Positions 32,733 through 41,211 of a stretch of DNA of 64,000 bases are shown piece by piece. The DNA comes from Hormiphora californensis (lineage: Eukaryota > Ctenophora > Tentaculata > Cydippida > Pleurobrachiidae). Numbering within the stretch: the first letter of the stretch is position 1; each line of letters begins with the position of its first letter. A program made the position numbers and the translations under genes. The stretch spans positions 2,372,982 to 2,436,981 of the forward strand of contig CM035353.1 in assembly GCA_020137815.1 (NCBI GenBank), in the 5' to 3' direction. The notes under the pieces are model-generated. The model was given only the letters and a program-made list of their open reading frames with translations, was not told the origin of the DNA and did no database searches.

Positions 32733-34388
32733 ATGTTTAAAGCACTTGGTACGGTAATGTTATTCATGGTATGGTTCCCGGGGGTCCTGACTAAGGCTTC
32801 TGAGGAAACATTTGGAGATAGTGGATTGGTGATGATTAGTGAGGGGAGTGTTGCAGTTACTAACAGCTTAATCTCCAGCTCTGTTATCATCAAGTTTCCT
32901 TCTTGGTATGGAATGACTGAGAAGATAAGAGAGGATTTAGGCTGTCAGGATTGGGTGGAAAAGTGCAGCAAGAACAGGGATTTAGTGGAAGAGTTTGCCA
33001 AGGTAACGGATAGGTTACACAGAGAAGAGGAGGAATTTGGTGAGGTTATGAGAATGGTCCTGGGGGAAATAATCACTCAAAACAATGGAGGCGGAAAGAA
33101 GAAAAGATTCCTGGAGTTTCTAGGAGCCAGTGCGATTGCTTTGGGTTTAGCGGGATTGAATTTCGGGCATACCAGGGAAGTTGAAAAACATGTGAAAGAA
33201 CATGGGAAGGATATTGAAGATATCCGTAGAAACATTGAGAACCTGAAAGAAGGAGAATTTGAATTTAGAAAGGCAGTTACCTCATGGTCACAGAATGTGA
33301 CCAGGAGCGTGAATAATGTCATGCATGAACTGAAATGTAGTTCAAAAATGCATCTTCTAGCAGCTGAATTGAGCAAAGGACTAGAGAAAGTAACTTCCTT
33401 GATCAGAGGAGTATTGAAACCAGCGTTTGATGGGCCAAATTTTGGTACTCTATCACCAGATACCATCCCGCCCAAACACTTACTGGAATTGGTGAATAGC
33501 CAAGATGCATTTGGAGATACTATCTTCAGATCCCAGCCAGGATTGCTATACTCTCTAGCACAGGTCACTGTAATTGCGGTGAGAAATCACGGACGCCAAG
33601 AAAAGTCCGCGGAATTGTTGGTAACAGTACCCCGGATAACGGGAGATACATACCCCCTCTACAGGATTGCACAAACAGGTATACATCTGGGAAACAATGT
33701 TTGTGGGTTCTGGAAAACACCAAAATTCCTAATTGATATGCAGGGAACACTGTATGAAACTCACACAGAAACATGTGACAAAAGGGGAAAATTCCACGTG
33801 TGTCATTCAAATATGGTGGAAAACCATTCATCATGTGTACAACATGACGCGAACAATTGTACTATTATACAGGACTCCCACTGTTTAAACAATTGTGTAG
33901 TAATTTACACCCCGCAAGGGCTGACAGTTCGTGATAACACACAGAAATCCGAAATAAGATTATCTCGTTTTGATACAGGGTATATCCCGTGGAATACGGA
34001 AGATGAATTGAAAGTGTGTGGAAAAACTGTGGGAGAAAGACAACCCATTATCACTTTTGATATTCCATCTCCAAGATTTAACCCCATAACCCGGAATAGG
34101 GAATACACGAAGGAAGAGAACCTACTTCTGCCGCTCGTGTCCAGGATATCTATAGGACACAATATGTCACTGCACGATTTTTTGCAGCCATTGGGGCGAT
34201 CTCATTCACTTTTGAGACACGATTTCTCATTCTATGTGACTGTCATAATGAGTTTTCTCACGATAGGAGCGGGAATAGCCGCCATATTACATGTCGCCCG
34301 AAAAACATTAAAATGGAGAGGGTGTCCGATGCCATGTGTGGGAGACAACACAGAGAGGGAGAATGCAACCTTAGAACCGTGTTTATAG
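32733..34388 (+). CDS. env: Envelope-like membrane glycoprotein
   Basis: 551 codons from ATG 32733. An N-terminal signal peptide (~20 residues, MFKALGTVMLFMVWFPG), then an ectodomain with several N-glycosylation motifs (NVT, NHS, NCT, NMS) and many Cys. A basic KKKR at ~122-125 is followed by a Gly/Ala-rich hydrophobic stretch and a long heptad-like helix; this order (cleavage site, fusion-peptide-like segment, coiled coil) resembles class I fusion proteins such as errantiviral and baculoviral F-type envelopes. One transmembrane segment lies at ~500-521, with a short tail. An acceptor CTAGCCCAG|GC sits 3 nt before the ATG, so the mRNA is probably spliced. The family assignment is structural; no sequence homologue was recognised. 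Confidence 0.75.
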   Translation: MFKALGTVMLFMVWFPGVLTKASEETFGDSGLVMISEGSVAVTNSLISSSVIIKFPSWYGMTEKIREDLGCQDWVEKCSKNRDLVEEFAKVTDRLHREEEEFGEVMRMVLGEIITQNNGGGKKKRFLEFLGASAIALGLAGLNFGHTREVEKHVKEHGKDIEDIRRNIENLKEGEFEFRKAVTSWSQNVTRSVNNVMHELKCSSKMHLLAAELSKGLEKVTSLIRGVLKPAFDGPNFGTLSPDTIPPKHLLELVNSQDAFGDTIFRSQPGLLYSLAQVTVIAVRNHGRQEKSAELLVTVPRITGDTYPLYRIAQTGIHLGNNVCGFWKTPKFLIDMQGTLYETHTETCDKRGKFHVCHSNMVENHSSCVQHDANNCTIIQDSHCLNNCVVIYTPQGLTVRDNTQKSEIRLSRFDTGYIPWNTEDELKVCGKTVGERQPIITFDIPSPRFNPITRNREYTKEENLLLPLVSRISIGHNMSLHDFLQPLGRSHSLLRHDFSFYVTVIMSFLTIGAGIAAILHVARKTLKWRGCPMPCVGDNTERENATLEPCL

Positions 34389-34772
34389 ACATAATATATC
34401 AAGTATGGTGGGAAAAGAAAACGGGGGAGGTAATATTGAAGACCCCCCATCATTTCTTTGTTCCATATTTTGTGAGAAGTATCTTCTCCACTGTAGCGTT
34501 AGCAGTAATCTAATGATTTTGAAAGCTATTTCTTTCAATAAGTGTAATAACTTTGAAAGCTTGTTTCATTAAACAGTATTTATCAATAGTGCAATAACTT
34601 GAAAAGCTTGTTTGTAATAGCTTGTTTAGGGGGAGAAGCATCATCTCCTTAATAGTATTAGGGTGAAATAACCTTGGAACCGGTTGACAGGAAAATGTTT
34701 GGAAAAATCCGGATAATCAGTTATTCTCGGATAGAGAAAGAGTCCTTTTACCTAATATGTCAGTCCTCCTAG
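34389..34772 (+). other. Spacer between env-like gene and ORF3, with predicted acceptor
   Basis: AT-rich, with recurring AAGCTTGTTT and AATAACTTTGAAAG words (34540-34625). It ends in GTCCTCCTAG (34763-34772), a candidate acceptor that opens ORF3 with GCA, just as the env acceptor does. Confidence 0.5.
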
Positions 34773-35054
34773 GCATTGGTGAAACTAAAAGTCCTGGTGG
34801 CGGTTCTCATGCTGGCACATTTAGTGAGGCTGTACGGCTATCTGAACGAGGGAGGTGCCAAGATCAGTAAATGTCCTATAGAAGCTAAAATTGAGGAATT
34901 GTCAGAGGAGATAGAAAAATTGCGAGAAGACGAGAGTGTGTTTAGATGGGTCATCCAGGAGGCCATCGTGGACCTATTTAGAAAGGATTCGGAGATGAGG
35001 AGGCAGTTGGAAGAGAGAGACGATCCGAAGGAGGATGCTGTGAAGACAGATTAA
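34773..35054 (+). CDS. ORF3: small signal-anchored coiled-coil protein, probably translated from the gag ATG
   Basis: About 93 codons open from the predicted acceptor at 34772 to TAA. The frame has no ATG at its head (it starts GCA TTG GTG); joined to the gag donor it is in frame, which would supply the start. The N-terminus is hydrophobic (LKVLVAVLMLAHLVRLYGYL), followed by an acidic/basic amphipathic helix (EELSEEIEKLRED) and a charged tail. It could be a small secreted or type II membrane protein. No homologue is recognised. The coding call rests on the open frame, splice context and organised protein features. Confidence 0.5.
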   Translation, partial: ALVKLKVLVAVLMLAHLVRLYGYLNEGGAKISKCPIEAKIEELSEEIEKLREDESVFRWVIQEAIVDLFRKDSEMRRQLEERDDPKEDAVKTD

Positions 35055-35308
35055 TTTTATTTGAGGGAGAAACATCCCATGCATTTGCTAAGCTATAGTT
35101 TGACAAACTTGAAAGTTGAATGCTTGTATTATTCCGTAGTGTAACAACTAAGCAAAACAGAAAAATGTTTCCCTTTAGCAGCAGTATCAGTATAGAGTGA
35201 AATAGCTTTGGTACTCTGTTGATTATGAATTGAGTAATATCGTTTTATCAAGGGTGTAGAAATTTGTCACATAGAGCTAACAGAAACAGGTTTTCCCCCT
35301 CTAGTGTC
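35055..35308 (+). other. Spacer between ORF3 and ORF4
   Basis: No ORF. It ends with a strong pyrimidine tract and acceptor TTTTCCCCCTCTAG (35291-35304), 4 nt before the ORF4 ATG. Confidence 0.5.
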
Positions 35309-36325
35309 ATGTCTAACACCACAGCCGTTCCGGAGATCTCGGAAGAGGAACTCCTCCTATCCCCGCAAGAAGAAGCATCCACTAGTGAGACCATACCGAT
35401 GGAAACTCCTGAGGATAGTGTCACGCCTGACACACCCATGCCAATGGAGAGCCCTGCAGGAAATACTCCAGTTATATACTTCGCGTGCATGGATTGTGGG
35501 TCTAAGAACATCAGAATGTCCACCAAACCATTTCCCGTTCCGGAGCATCAACCCGCAGACAACAATCCACCTCCAACCGCAGAAAGCACCCCACCTCAAA
35601 CCAGGCCAGCACCAGAGCTGTTCCAGTCTGCCAGCAGAATCACGTTGGGAGAAATGATGGAAAATCCCCGAGTGACCCCACGAGCAAGAGGCAGGGGAAG
35701 AGGGTCAATGATTGGGCAACACACCCTGGCGTTAGACCACCCCATGCCAACGAGACCGAGGAGAGGAAGAGGGGTGAGGACGATGCGTGAAAGAGCGCCA
35801 GCACGGAACATAGACAGTCGGGAAGCAGCAAAGGTTCACTTTTTAAGGGAACTAAGAAGAATTCCTCGGCCAAGGGGAATGCTGGGAGCTATGAAGACTG
35901 AGCTGAAGGAGGCAGTGGAGGGGGCAACACCCCTACCAATCCCCTCTCAAGAGATAGTTGCTGAAACTATCCCTGACTGGATAAGGGAAGAGGCCGAAAA
36001 AGGCTTTGCTGAGATTCTGAAGCAGGAAGAGGCCCATTGCGAAAATGCGACAGAGATAACAAATACCTGGAATAGGGTAAAAATAAGGACAGAGTTTCTC
36101 TGTCGCTCTCTGTTGTACGTCCTCAGAGATAACTCTGAGGGCGTACAGTTTACATGTGCCCGGAATAGGGTACGCGGTTCAATGGCCGATTACGTATTTT
36201 ATCCAATACGAGAAGCTCAAAGGATAACGGAGACGGAGGGATACGACATGAGAGAGAAGATGGAAGAAATGAGAAGAAACTGCCGATCTCTGAGTGCGAG
36301 AATAAGTGGGTACGCGAGGACCTAG
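35309..36325 (+). CDS. ORF4: accessory protein, acidic/Pro-rich N-terminus, RGR-rich centre
   Basis: 338 codons from ATG 35309. Residues 1-60 are acidic with many Ser/Thr-Pro; a single Cys-x2-Cys (FACMDCGSKN) follows; then a Pro-rich linker; two basic clusters (RARGRGRG and RPRRGRGVR) typical of RNA or nucleic-acid binding; and a helical C-terminal half (WIREEAEKGFAEILKQEEA, FLCRSLLYVLRDN, REKMEEMRRNCRSL). No family is recognised. Its place after env and before the 3' LTR is that of the accessory genes of complex retroviruses. A splice to the acceptor at 35304 would put the gag leader out of frame with it, so initiation at 35309 (re-initiation, another donor, or internal promoter) would be needed. 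The open frame is far longer than chance. Confidence 0.65.
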   Translation: MSNTTAVPEISEEELLLSPQEEASTSETIPMETPEDSVTPDTPMPMESPAGNTPVIYFACMDCGSKNIRMSTKPFPVPEHQPADNNPPPTAESTPPQTRPAPELFQSASRITLGEMMENPRVTPRARGRGRGSMIGQHTLALDHPMPTRPRRGRGVRTMRERAPARNIDSREAAKVHFLRELRRIPRPRGMLGAMKTELKEAVEGATPLPIPSQEIVAETIPDWIREEAEKGFAEILKQEEAHCENATEITNTWNRVKIRTEFLCRSLLYVLRDNSEGVQFTCARNRVRGSMADYVFYPIREAQRITETEGYDMREKMEEMRRNCRSLSARISGYART

Positions 36326-36329
36326 GCGG

Positions 36330-36525
36330 GAGGACGAGAAGAAGAAGACGAAAGGAAGAGGACGAGAAGAAGAAGACGAAAGGAAGAAGACGAGGAGGAG
36401 AAGATGAAGAAAGAAGACAAGTTTATTGATTTTTCTTCTAGTTCCTATAGCCTATTATTTTTCTATGGGTGGAATAGCCTATCATTTTCTATGGGTGAAA
36501 TAACCTATTATTTTTTGGGGGCATA
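36330..36525 (+). repeat. Purine-rich tract and 27-bp tandem repeat before the 3' LTR
   Basis: 36330-36420 is nearly all A/G, built of GACGAGAAGAAGAAGACGAA repeats. It is followed by about three copies of an ATAGCCTATTATTTTCTATGG-like unit to the LTR, shortened at the last copy. The base run directly before the LTR is TTTTTTGGGGGCATA, so the plus-strand primer (polypurine tract) is either the short G-run or further upstream. Confidence 0.55.
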
Positions 36526-36772
36526 TGTTGAGATGTGTCATCACAACAGTAAACACGTGTTGCGGGAATACGCCACGTAGGCAGGAATACGCCGTTGTTT
36601 TGTCTGCGTAGCAGACATAACAAACCCCAGCAACCCTGGTTATAAGGGAGACCCCGGCTAGGGGAAACTAGATTTTATATCGCCACGTATTTTACATTCT
36701 AAAACCGTATCCAACTATTTCTCTTTGTTCCCTACCAACGGTTCACCCACGTCACCCCGAACACTTTTATCA
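36526..36772 (+). repeat. 3' LTR
   Basis: 247 bp; identical to the 5' LTR except at 36659. Confidence 0.95.
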
Positions 36773-37160
36773 CTGGTACCGGAAAGAGTGCCAAGAGAAC
36801 TAATCTACATACCCAGGTAAGATAGCACCACCCCCCCCCCCCTCAAACTGATCATAAAATGAATCCACACATGAACTAACCCCATTGCCCCCTACAGGCT
36901 CGAATCGCATAGTGATTACCTACGAATAACTCTGCCATCACACACTCCCGTGAGCCTTCTACAAAGCAAGGAAACCATCCAAATAGTGATCAACGGGCTA
37001 ACCAAGAACAGGGTAACGTCAGATGACCCAAAAGCCAAGTGTAAGCCGCTCCTACCACCCAAAACGAATTTAAAGGTATGTACGCAGATATACGTAGAAC
37101 TGCCCCCAAGGCAAAGGTAACTGGCCTTCAACCAGCACACTGGGCCTTCCACGTGTCCAA
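36773..37160 (+). pseudogene. Copy A of an unknown gene, truncated by the LTR element
   Basis: Starts exactly at the 3' LTR with CTGGTACCGGAAAG, matching copy B from 37970. Exons: the end of one exon (to ~36814, donor GTAAGA), then ~36899-37074 encoding LESHSDYLRITLPSHTPVSL... KTNLK. The 5' part present in copy B is missing. It retains a 7-bp segment (near 37008) that copy B has lost. Protein family not recognised. Confidence 0.6.
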
Positions 37161-37173
37161 ACCCTTAACCTGA

Positions 37174-37557
37174 TTGAACACATTAAAAGGAAGACTGATT
37201 CGATGGAGCAGTAGCCCGCACGCGATCCCATCTACCAGTGGTGCTGTAAAGGAAGGGGCGAGGAAAAGGAAGGCTGATGCTGTGGAGATTGATAGCCCTG
37301 GTGAGAAAAAGGAGGAGGCAATGGAGACTGATCATGAAGATCAAAAGGAGAAGGAGAAGGAATACACCAACCTTCTGAGAAGAAGAAAGGCTGCAAGGAA
37401 AGATCTCCATGAGAGAAAGCAACAACAGGGGATGGAGGCAAGGAGGAGGGGCGATAGCAAGGAGGTCCGACGGAAGATGTTCGAGGATCATACACGGCAA
37501 AGAGCAGAGCTCGATGCTAACTTCGAGAAAGAGATTGCTCCCCTAAGAAGAGTTTAG
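37174..37557 (+). CDS. Charged exon with NLS-like start, 3' end of copy A
   Basis: An open frame ending at TAG 37557 encodes a very charged product: GARKRKADAVEIDSPGEKKE near the start (NLS-like), then a long Lys/Arg/Glu helix (RRRKAARKDLHERKQQQ) ending FEKEIAPLRRV. The upstream edge is unclear (an acceptor CATCTACCAG ends near 37233). It lies where copy B diverges, so it may be a different terminal exon. A nuclear or structural coiled-coil role is only a guess. Confidence 0.35.
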   Translation: MNTLKGRLIRWSSSPHAIPSTSGAVKEGARKRKADAVEIDSPGEKKEEAMETDHEDQKEKEKEYTNLLRRRKAARKDLHERKQQQGMEARRRGDSKEVRRKMFEDHTRQRAELDANFEKEIAPLRRV

Positions 37558-37799
37558 GACTCTAACAAGTTTTTATGTTTAATTATACAGTGTTTTTATA
37601 TATTCCAGCTAATTTATTTCCTGCCTCAAAATAGCTACAGCGTGTTCTGAATCGAATTTACCACGGAGGTCAGAATAGGGGTAGCGCGCGAGAACATGGT
37701 GAAAAGAGAGTTGGTGTTGTCAGCGTGTGTGCTGCGCTGACACGAGGAGTGTGTAGTTGAAGGCGGGAATTGGTGACATGCCAGGAACTCCTTCAGATG

Positions 37800-38440
37800 A
37801 CTCGAAGGTGGAGTTCTATACCACCGGGAGTTCCTCCAGATCCAGGACAAGGACTACGCCGCCTATGAGCTCGCTTTGCTATCCCTATGTGCTGAGCTAG
37901 GCATAACACTCCACCACTCTAAATCTGGCAGAGCAATATTTGTCAGAGGCAAGGAGAACCTGGTACCGGAAAGTGTGCCAAGAGAACTAATCTACATACC
38001 CAGGTAAGATAGCACCACCCCCCCCCCTCAAACTGATCATAAAATGAATCCACACATGAACTAACCCCATTGCCTCCCTACAGGCTCGAATCGCATAATG
38101 ATTACCTACAAATAACTCTGCCATCACACACTCCCGTGAGCCTTCTACAAAGCGAGGAAACCATCCAAATAGTGATCAACGGGCTAACAGGGTAACGTCA
38201 GATGACCCAAAAGCCAAGTGTAAGCCGCTCCTACCACCCAAAACGAATAAGGTATGCACACAATTATACATAGAACTGCCCCCAAGGCAAATGTACCAAA
38301 ACTTTGAATCTGTAGCCCCAAAAGACTACGCCTATATAAGGCAAAGGTAACAGGTCTCGATCCAGCAGACTGGGCCTTCCATGTGTTCAAACCTTTTCTG
38401 GTCGAACATATCAAAAAGAAGACGGAATCGATGGTCCTCT
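37800..38440 (+). pseudogene. Copy B of the unknown gene
   Basis: An exon of about 37805-38003 (DYAAYELALLSLCAELGI, VRGKENLVPESVPRELIYIP; phase 2) is spliced to one from 38083 (LESHNDYLQITLPSHTPVSL). A 7-bp deletion relative to copy A at about 38189 shifts the frame into a stop. Downstream the original frame is still legible (VCTQLYIELPPRQMYQNF, then KVTGLDPADWAFHVFKPF, TAG near 38440). It shows what copy A looked like before the LTR element arrived. Confidence 0.6.
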
Positions 38441-38960
38441 AGCCAGCATGTTTTTATTCACTAACCCAGCTGTTATATTTCGAGCATTAAAAAGTTAACG
38501 GAGCTGAGAATTGCTAATCCCAAATAAGTATTGCTTGTGACCTCAAAAAATTATGGCAGTGTGTGAATCGGGAACTTTATATATTCTTTATTAAACCTTA
38601 ATTCTTAAACTTGCAATCTTTGTAATAAATCTTAAACTCTATAATCTCCCGTGTTTAGTACTTTGTAAAAAACAGAGTTTGTTACACCGTACAGGAAACA
38701 ACTGTACCAACACCAGGGCCAGGTACTGCCGTATGGCGTTGGAATTATTCCTACACTGTTTGAGAGGCCCTGGAGAAGGCCTTCGATCACTTCTAGCTCG
38801 CCGTGACGACATATAATATATCTGTAACGTTCAGACACGGGGGGGGGGGGGGGGGGGTGGAGTCAGTGGATTCAATGAAGACTTTCAACTATCCAGCAGG
38901 CACATTTAGACCTTTCTGAATGCTAAAGGGTTTGAACTAACTGCTAAGTACATTAATACG
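38441..38960. other. Intergenic DNA
   Basis: AT-rich with an 18-bp G-run at 38840-38857. No gene seen. Confidence 0.4.
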
Positions 38961-38990
38961 AACCTGGAAGATGCCATACAGCGAACAGGG

Positions 38991-39473
38991 GTGTTTTACA
39001 AAGAAAGTCGATTCTGTAGACGGACCGGGAGACAAGTCCCCTGGACTCTTCCCGTGGAGGCGAACGGAGAGCCGTTCTGGATCAAGATGGAGAAAATGGG
39101 GAGAGATATCTCCATTGCGATTTATTCTTATACCGAATGTAGACCGTATTACTTAATTATTGCTTCCCAGTGTAGCAGCATGTCTGAACAACCCTCATCA
39201 ACCAAAGAGGAGGAACTACGAGAATTATTGAAATGTCCCGTAAGCTACTGTAATGTGCGACCCCCGGTGGACCAGTGCCCTGAAGGACATGTAATTTGTA
39301 ACGGTTGCAAAGAGCAACTGATGGAAGAGGTATGCCCTGTCTGCAGGTCCCCCATGCAGGAGAAAATAAGAAACCTGTTTTTTGAAAAGGTAGCAAACAC
39401 CACCCATTATTTAACGTATAAAAATAGGTATGTTAAGTGCCCGGATAAGGACATATATATATGTAATCAATGA
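38991..39473 (+). pseudogene. SIAH-like RING gene, copy 1, read through from a preceding C-terminal fragment
   Basis: 39180-39473 (ATG) encodes a SIAH/SINA-type RING: LLKCPVSYCNVRPPVDQCPE, then GHVICNGCKEQL, EVCPVCR and KIRNLFFEKVAN. SIAH proteins are E3 ubiquitin ligases with RING, zinc fingers and a C-terminal substrate-binding domain. The second zinc ligand is Ser here (CPVS) but Cys in copies 2 and 4. The zinc-finger part is deleted after EKVAN and the frame stops in a simple repeat. Upstream, 38991-39160 in the same frame is the C-terminal segment (WTLPVEANGEPFWIKMEK, ISIAIYSYTECRPYY) of a preceding tandem copy; an acceptor GCTTCCCAG at 39170 precedes the RING ATG. Confidence 0.65.
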
Positions 39474-39535
39474 TTACTAATGATTACTAATGATTACTAA
39501 TGATTACTAATGATTACTAATGATTAGTATACTAA
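39465..39535. repeat. TGATTACTAA tandem repeat
   Basis: Five to six copies of the 10-bp unit directly after the truncated SIAH-like frame. Confidence 0.85.
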
Positions 39536-39783
39536 TGATTACATGTTGGTACCCGAATGGAGCTAAACTAACACCTGTACGGACATGCAACGGACATGCG
39601 ACATCCGCCAACCTAGTGTACCGTCACCCTAAATAGATGCGTAATCCAATAACTGTGTAAATGTGAAACATAGATTAGCAAGGTGTCCTTGTGTATAACT
39701 TATATAACCCGGTAGTTATGTAACGAATGCTACATGTATGTTTTCATCATGTATGATTTCCCGCCAATTTGGACTAGATAGCA

Positions 39784-40062
39784 GTGGGGACGCACATGCC
39801 TCAACTGTCAACATGTCAACTTGGTTTGGACGATTTGGAATTCATGTTCACTGGAGACCTAAAAGTTCTCAACTTGATAGCTGGTGTCATGAGCAACAGT
39901 GCTAAACATCCTTGCGTGTACTGCCACGCATCGAAAGCCGATGGACGTTTTTCAAAATCTACAACTCTGAGAACGAACAAAACGTCAATGAAGGAGTTTT
40001 TAAAGGATGGGGGTAACAGGAACAGGGCTAAAAACTATTTCAATTGCGAGAAGTCACATTAG
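39784..40062 (+). pseudogene. Exon fragment of a transposon-type protein (GDLKVL...HPCVYC)
   Basis: After an acceptor ATAGCAG the frame reads ...LEFMFTGDLKVLNLIAGVM then SAKHPCVYCHASK and ends at TAG. The GDLK...PCxYC arrangement is one I associate with uncharacterised mobile-element proteins of invertebrates. It is isolated and lacks flanking exons. Confidence 0.35.
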
Positions 40063-40229
40063 TATATTATTAACTTTTCATGTTTATAGTTCAGACCCAA
40101 CCCACCACCACTGATAAAACCCCTCGTAGAAATAATGACAAGAAGATGCCCAAAAAAGGCCTGTGGGGAAAAAGTATCATAACTTGCTGCCGAATGTAAA
40201 AGATTTCGTTGGGCCCTTGTAGCTTGTCC

Positions 40230-41211
40230 ACATTTAGCACGTTGTATGACTTGTGGGGATTGTTTAGGTCAGGGGCCCTACCTCAAACCTCACTGCATGC
40301 AGCATGGTGCAGTGGGCGGGGCACATTTTAAAAGAAAGTGTATACCCTCATTTCTAAAACCTTCGTTTATATAATAGTAACATTAATGTTCAAACTTCTT
40401 CTAGTTAAATTAAATGTTTAAATGAATAGTAACATAAGCGTCTTGCGGGAGGGGACTGAAGTGGGCCGGAAAACGGGGATAGAACCTCAGGAGGACTCTC
40501 CAACTCGACATGGAAACACTCCACTTGGTGGAGGCCGTGGAAGCCGGAGCTGAGGATGAGTCGCCATGGCCGTCCAACTAGGGAAAGTGGAAGAAAGCCT
40601 TCCGCAAGGGTGAATCGGTCACCAGTCAACCGACCGCGGAGGACCTAGAGGACTTCCGGAGCGGTCCTCCGTCCAACATCAATTCAGGTAACAGTATATA
40701 CCTCCTCCACCCTCCCACCTCTACCGCCCCTCCGACCCCAATCCCGGAACCAGTTACAGATTCACCTGTAATTGAGCCCGTCACAGCTCCGGACCAGACG
40801 ACAGCTCCTGACACCACGACTACCCCACCAACCACCACCGCAGCTGAACTAGTGAAGGCCCCTCCCGCACCGCTCCAGGAGACAGTTTCGCCTTCCTCCT
40901 CAACCCCCATGGACACCACCCCAGGGACGGATCTACCTGTCCCGAACTTTGCGTCACCATCCAGGGCGGGTCCAGCTCCCCTGTACATGCAGCCACCACC
41001 CTTGACCCCCAGGCATTACAACAGGGTAGAGGAGCTGCAGCTGGAGACGGAAATCAGGAGAGCGGAGTACGATACGGTAAGGAGGTTGCACGAAGAGAAG
41101 CTGGCGGCGCTCCTGAAGTGCGAGGAGAGACAGAAAGAGGAACGAGATCGGCAACGCCAAGAGGTGCAGCACCTCCTGCAGCCCTTGAGGCCGGGGCGAC
41201 GTCACCCCTAA
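40230..41211 (+). pseudogene. Pro-rich, coiled-coil frame related to the fragment at 60.7 kb
   Basis: 40235-40310 resembles MACGDCLGRAPCP of the 60.7-kb copy. 40480-40580 encodes NLRRTLQLD...LVEAVEAGAEDESP, ending in a TAG (40579). From 40582 an open frame continues to 41211: a Pro/Thr-rich linker (APPTPIPEPVTDSP), then a helix YNRVEELQLETEIRRAEYD and EERQKEERDRQRQ. The 60.7-kb copy reads through where this one has the stop, so this copy is probably defective, though the downstream 210-codon frame is clean. Confidence 0.4.

Larger units (their letters stand above)
26393..36772 (+). mobile_element. Complete Ty3/gypsy-type LTR retroelement with envelope-like gene and two extra frames
   Basis: 10,380 bp bounded by 247-bp LTRs (TG...CA) that differ at one position. 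Order: gag, pol (protease, reverse transcriptase, RNase H, integrase), env-like, ORF3, ORF4, purine-rich tract, LTR. Protease-RT-RNH-IN order assigns it to Ty3/gypsy (Metaviridae); an envelope-like gene makes it comparable to errantiviruses. All main frames are open, so it may be recently active. There is no matching target-site duplication: the left flank ends CAGTA, the right begins CTGGT. The right flank matches a locally duplicated gene. Length and frame count exceed a standard gypsy element. Confidence 0.92.

Noticed and set aside
35274-35309. ORF4 translated in frame from the spliced gag leader
   Set aside because: None of the AG acceptors just upstream gives the right phase. The strong one at 35304 would put the leader out of frame, so ORF4 must start at its own ATG or use another donor.
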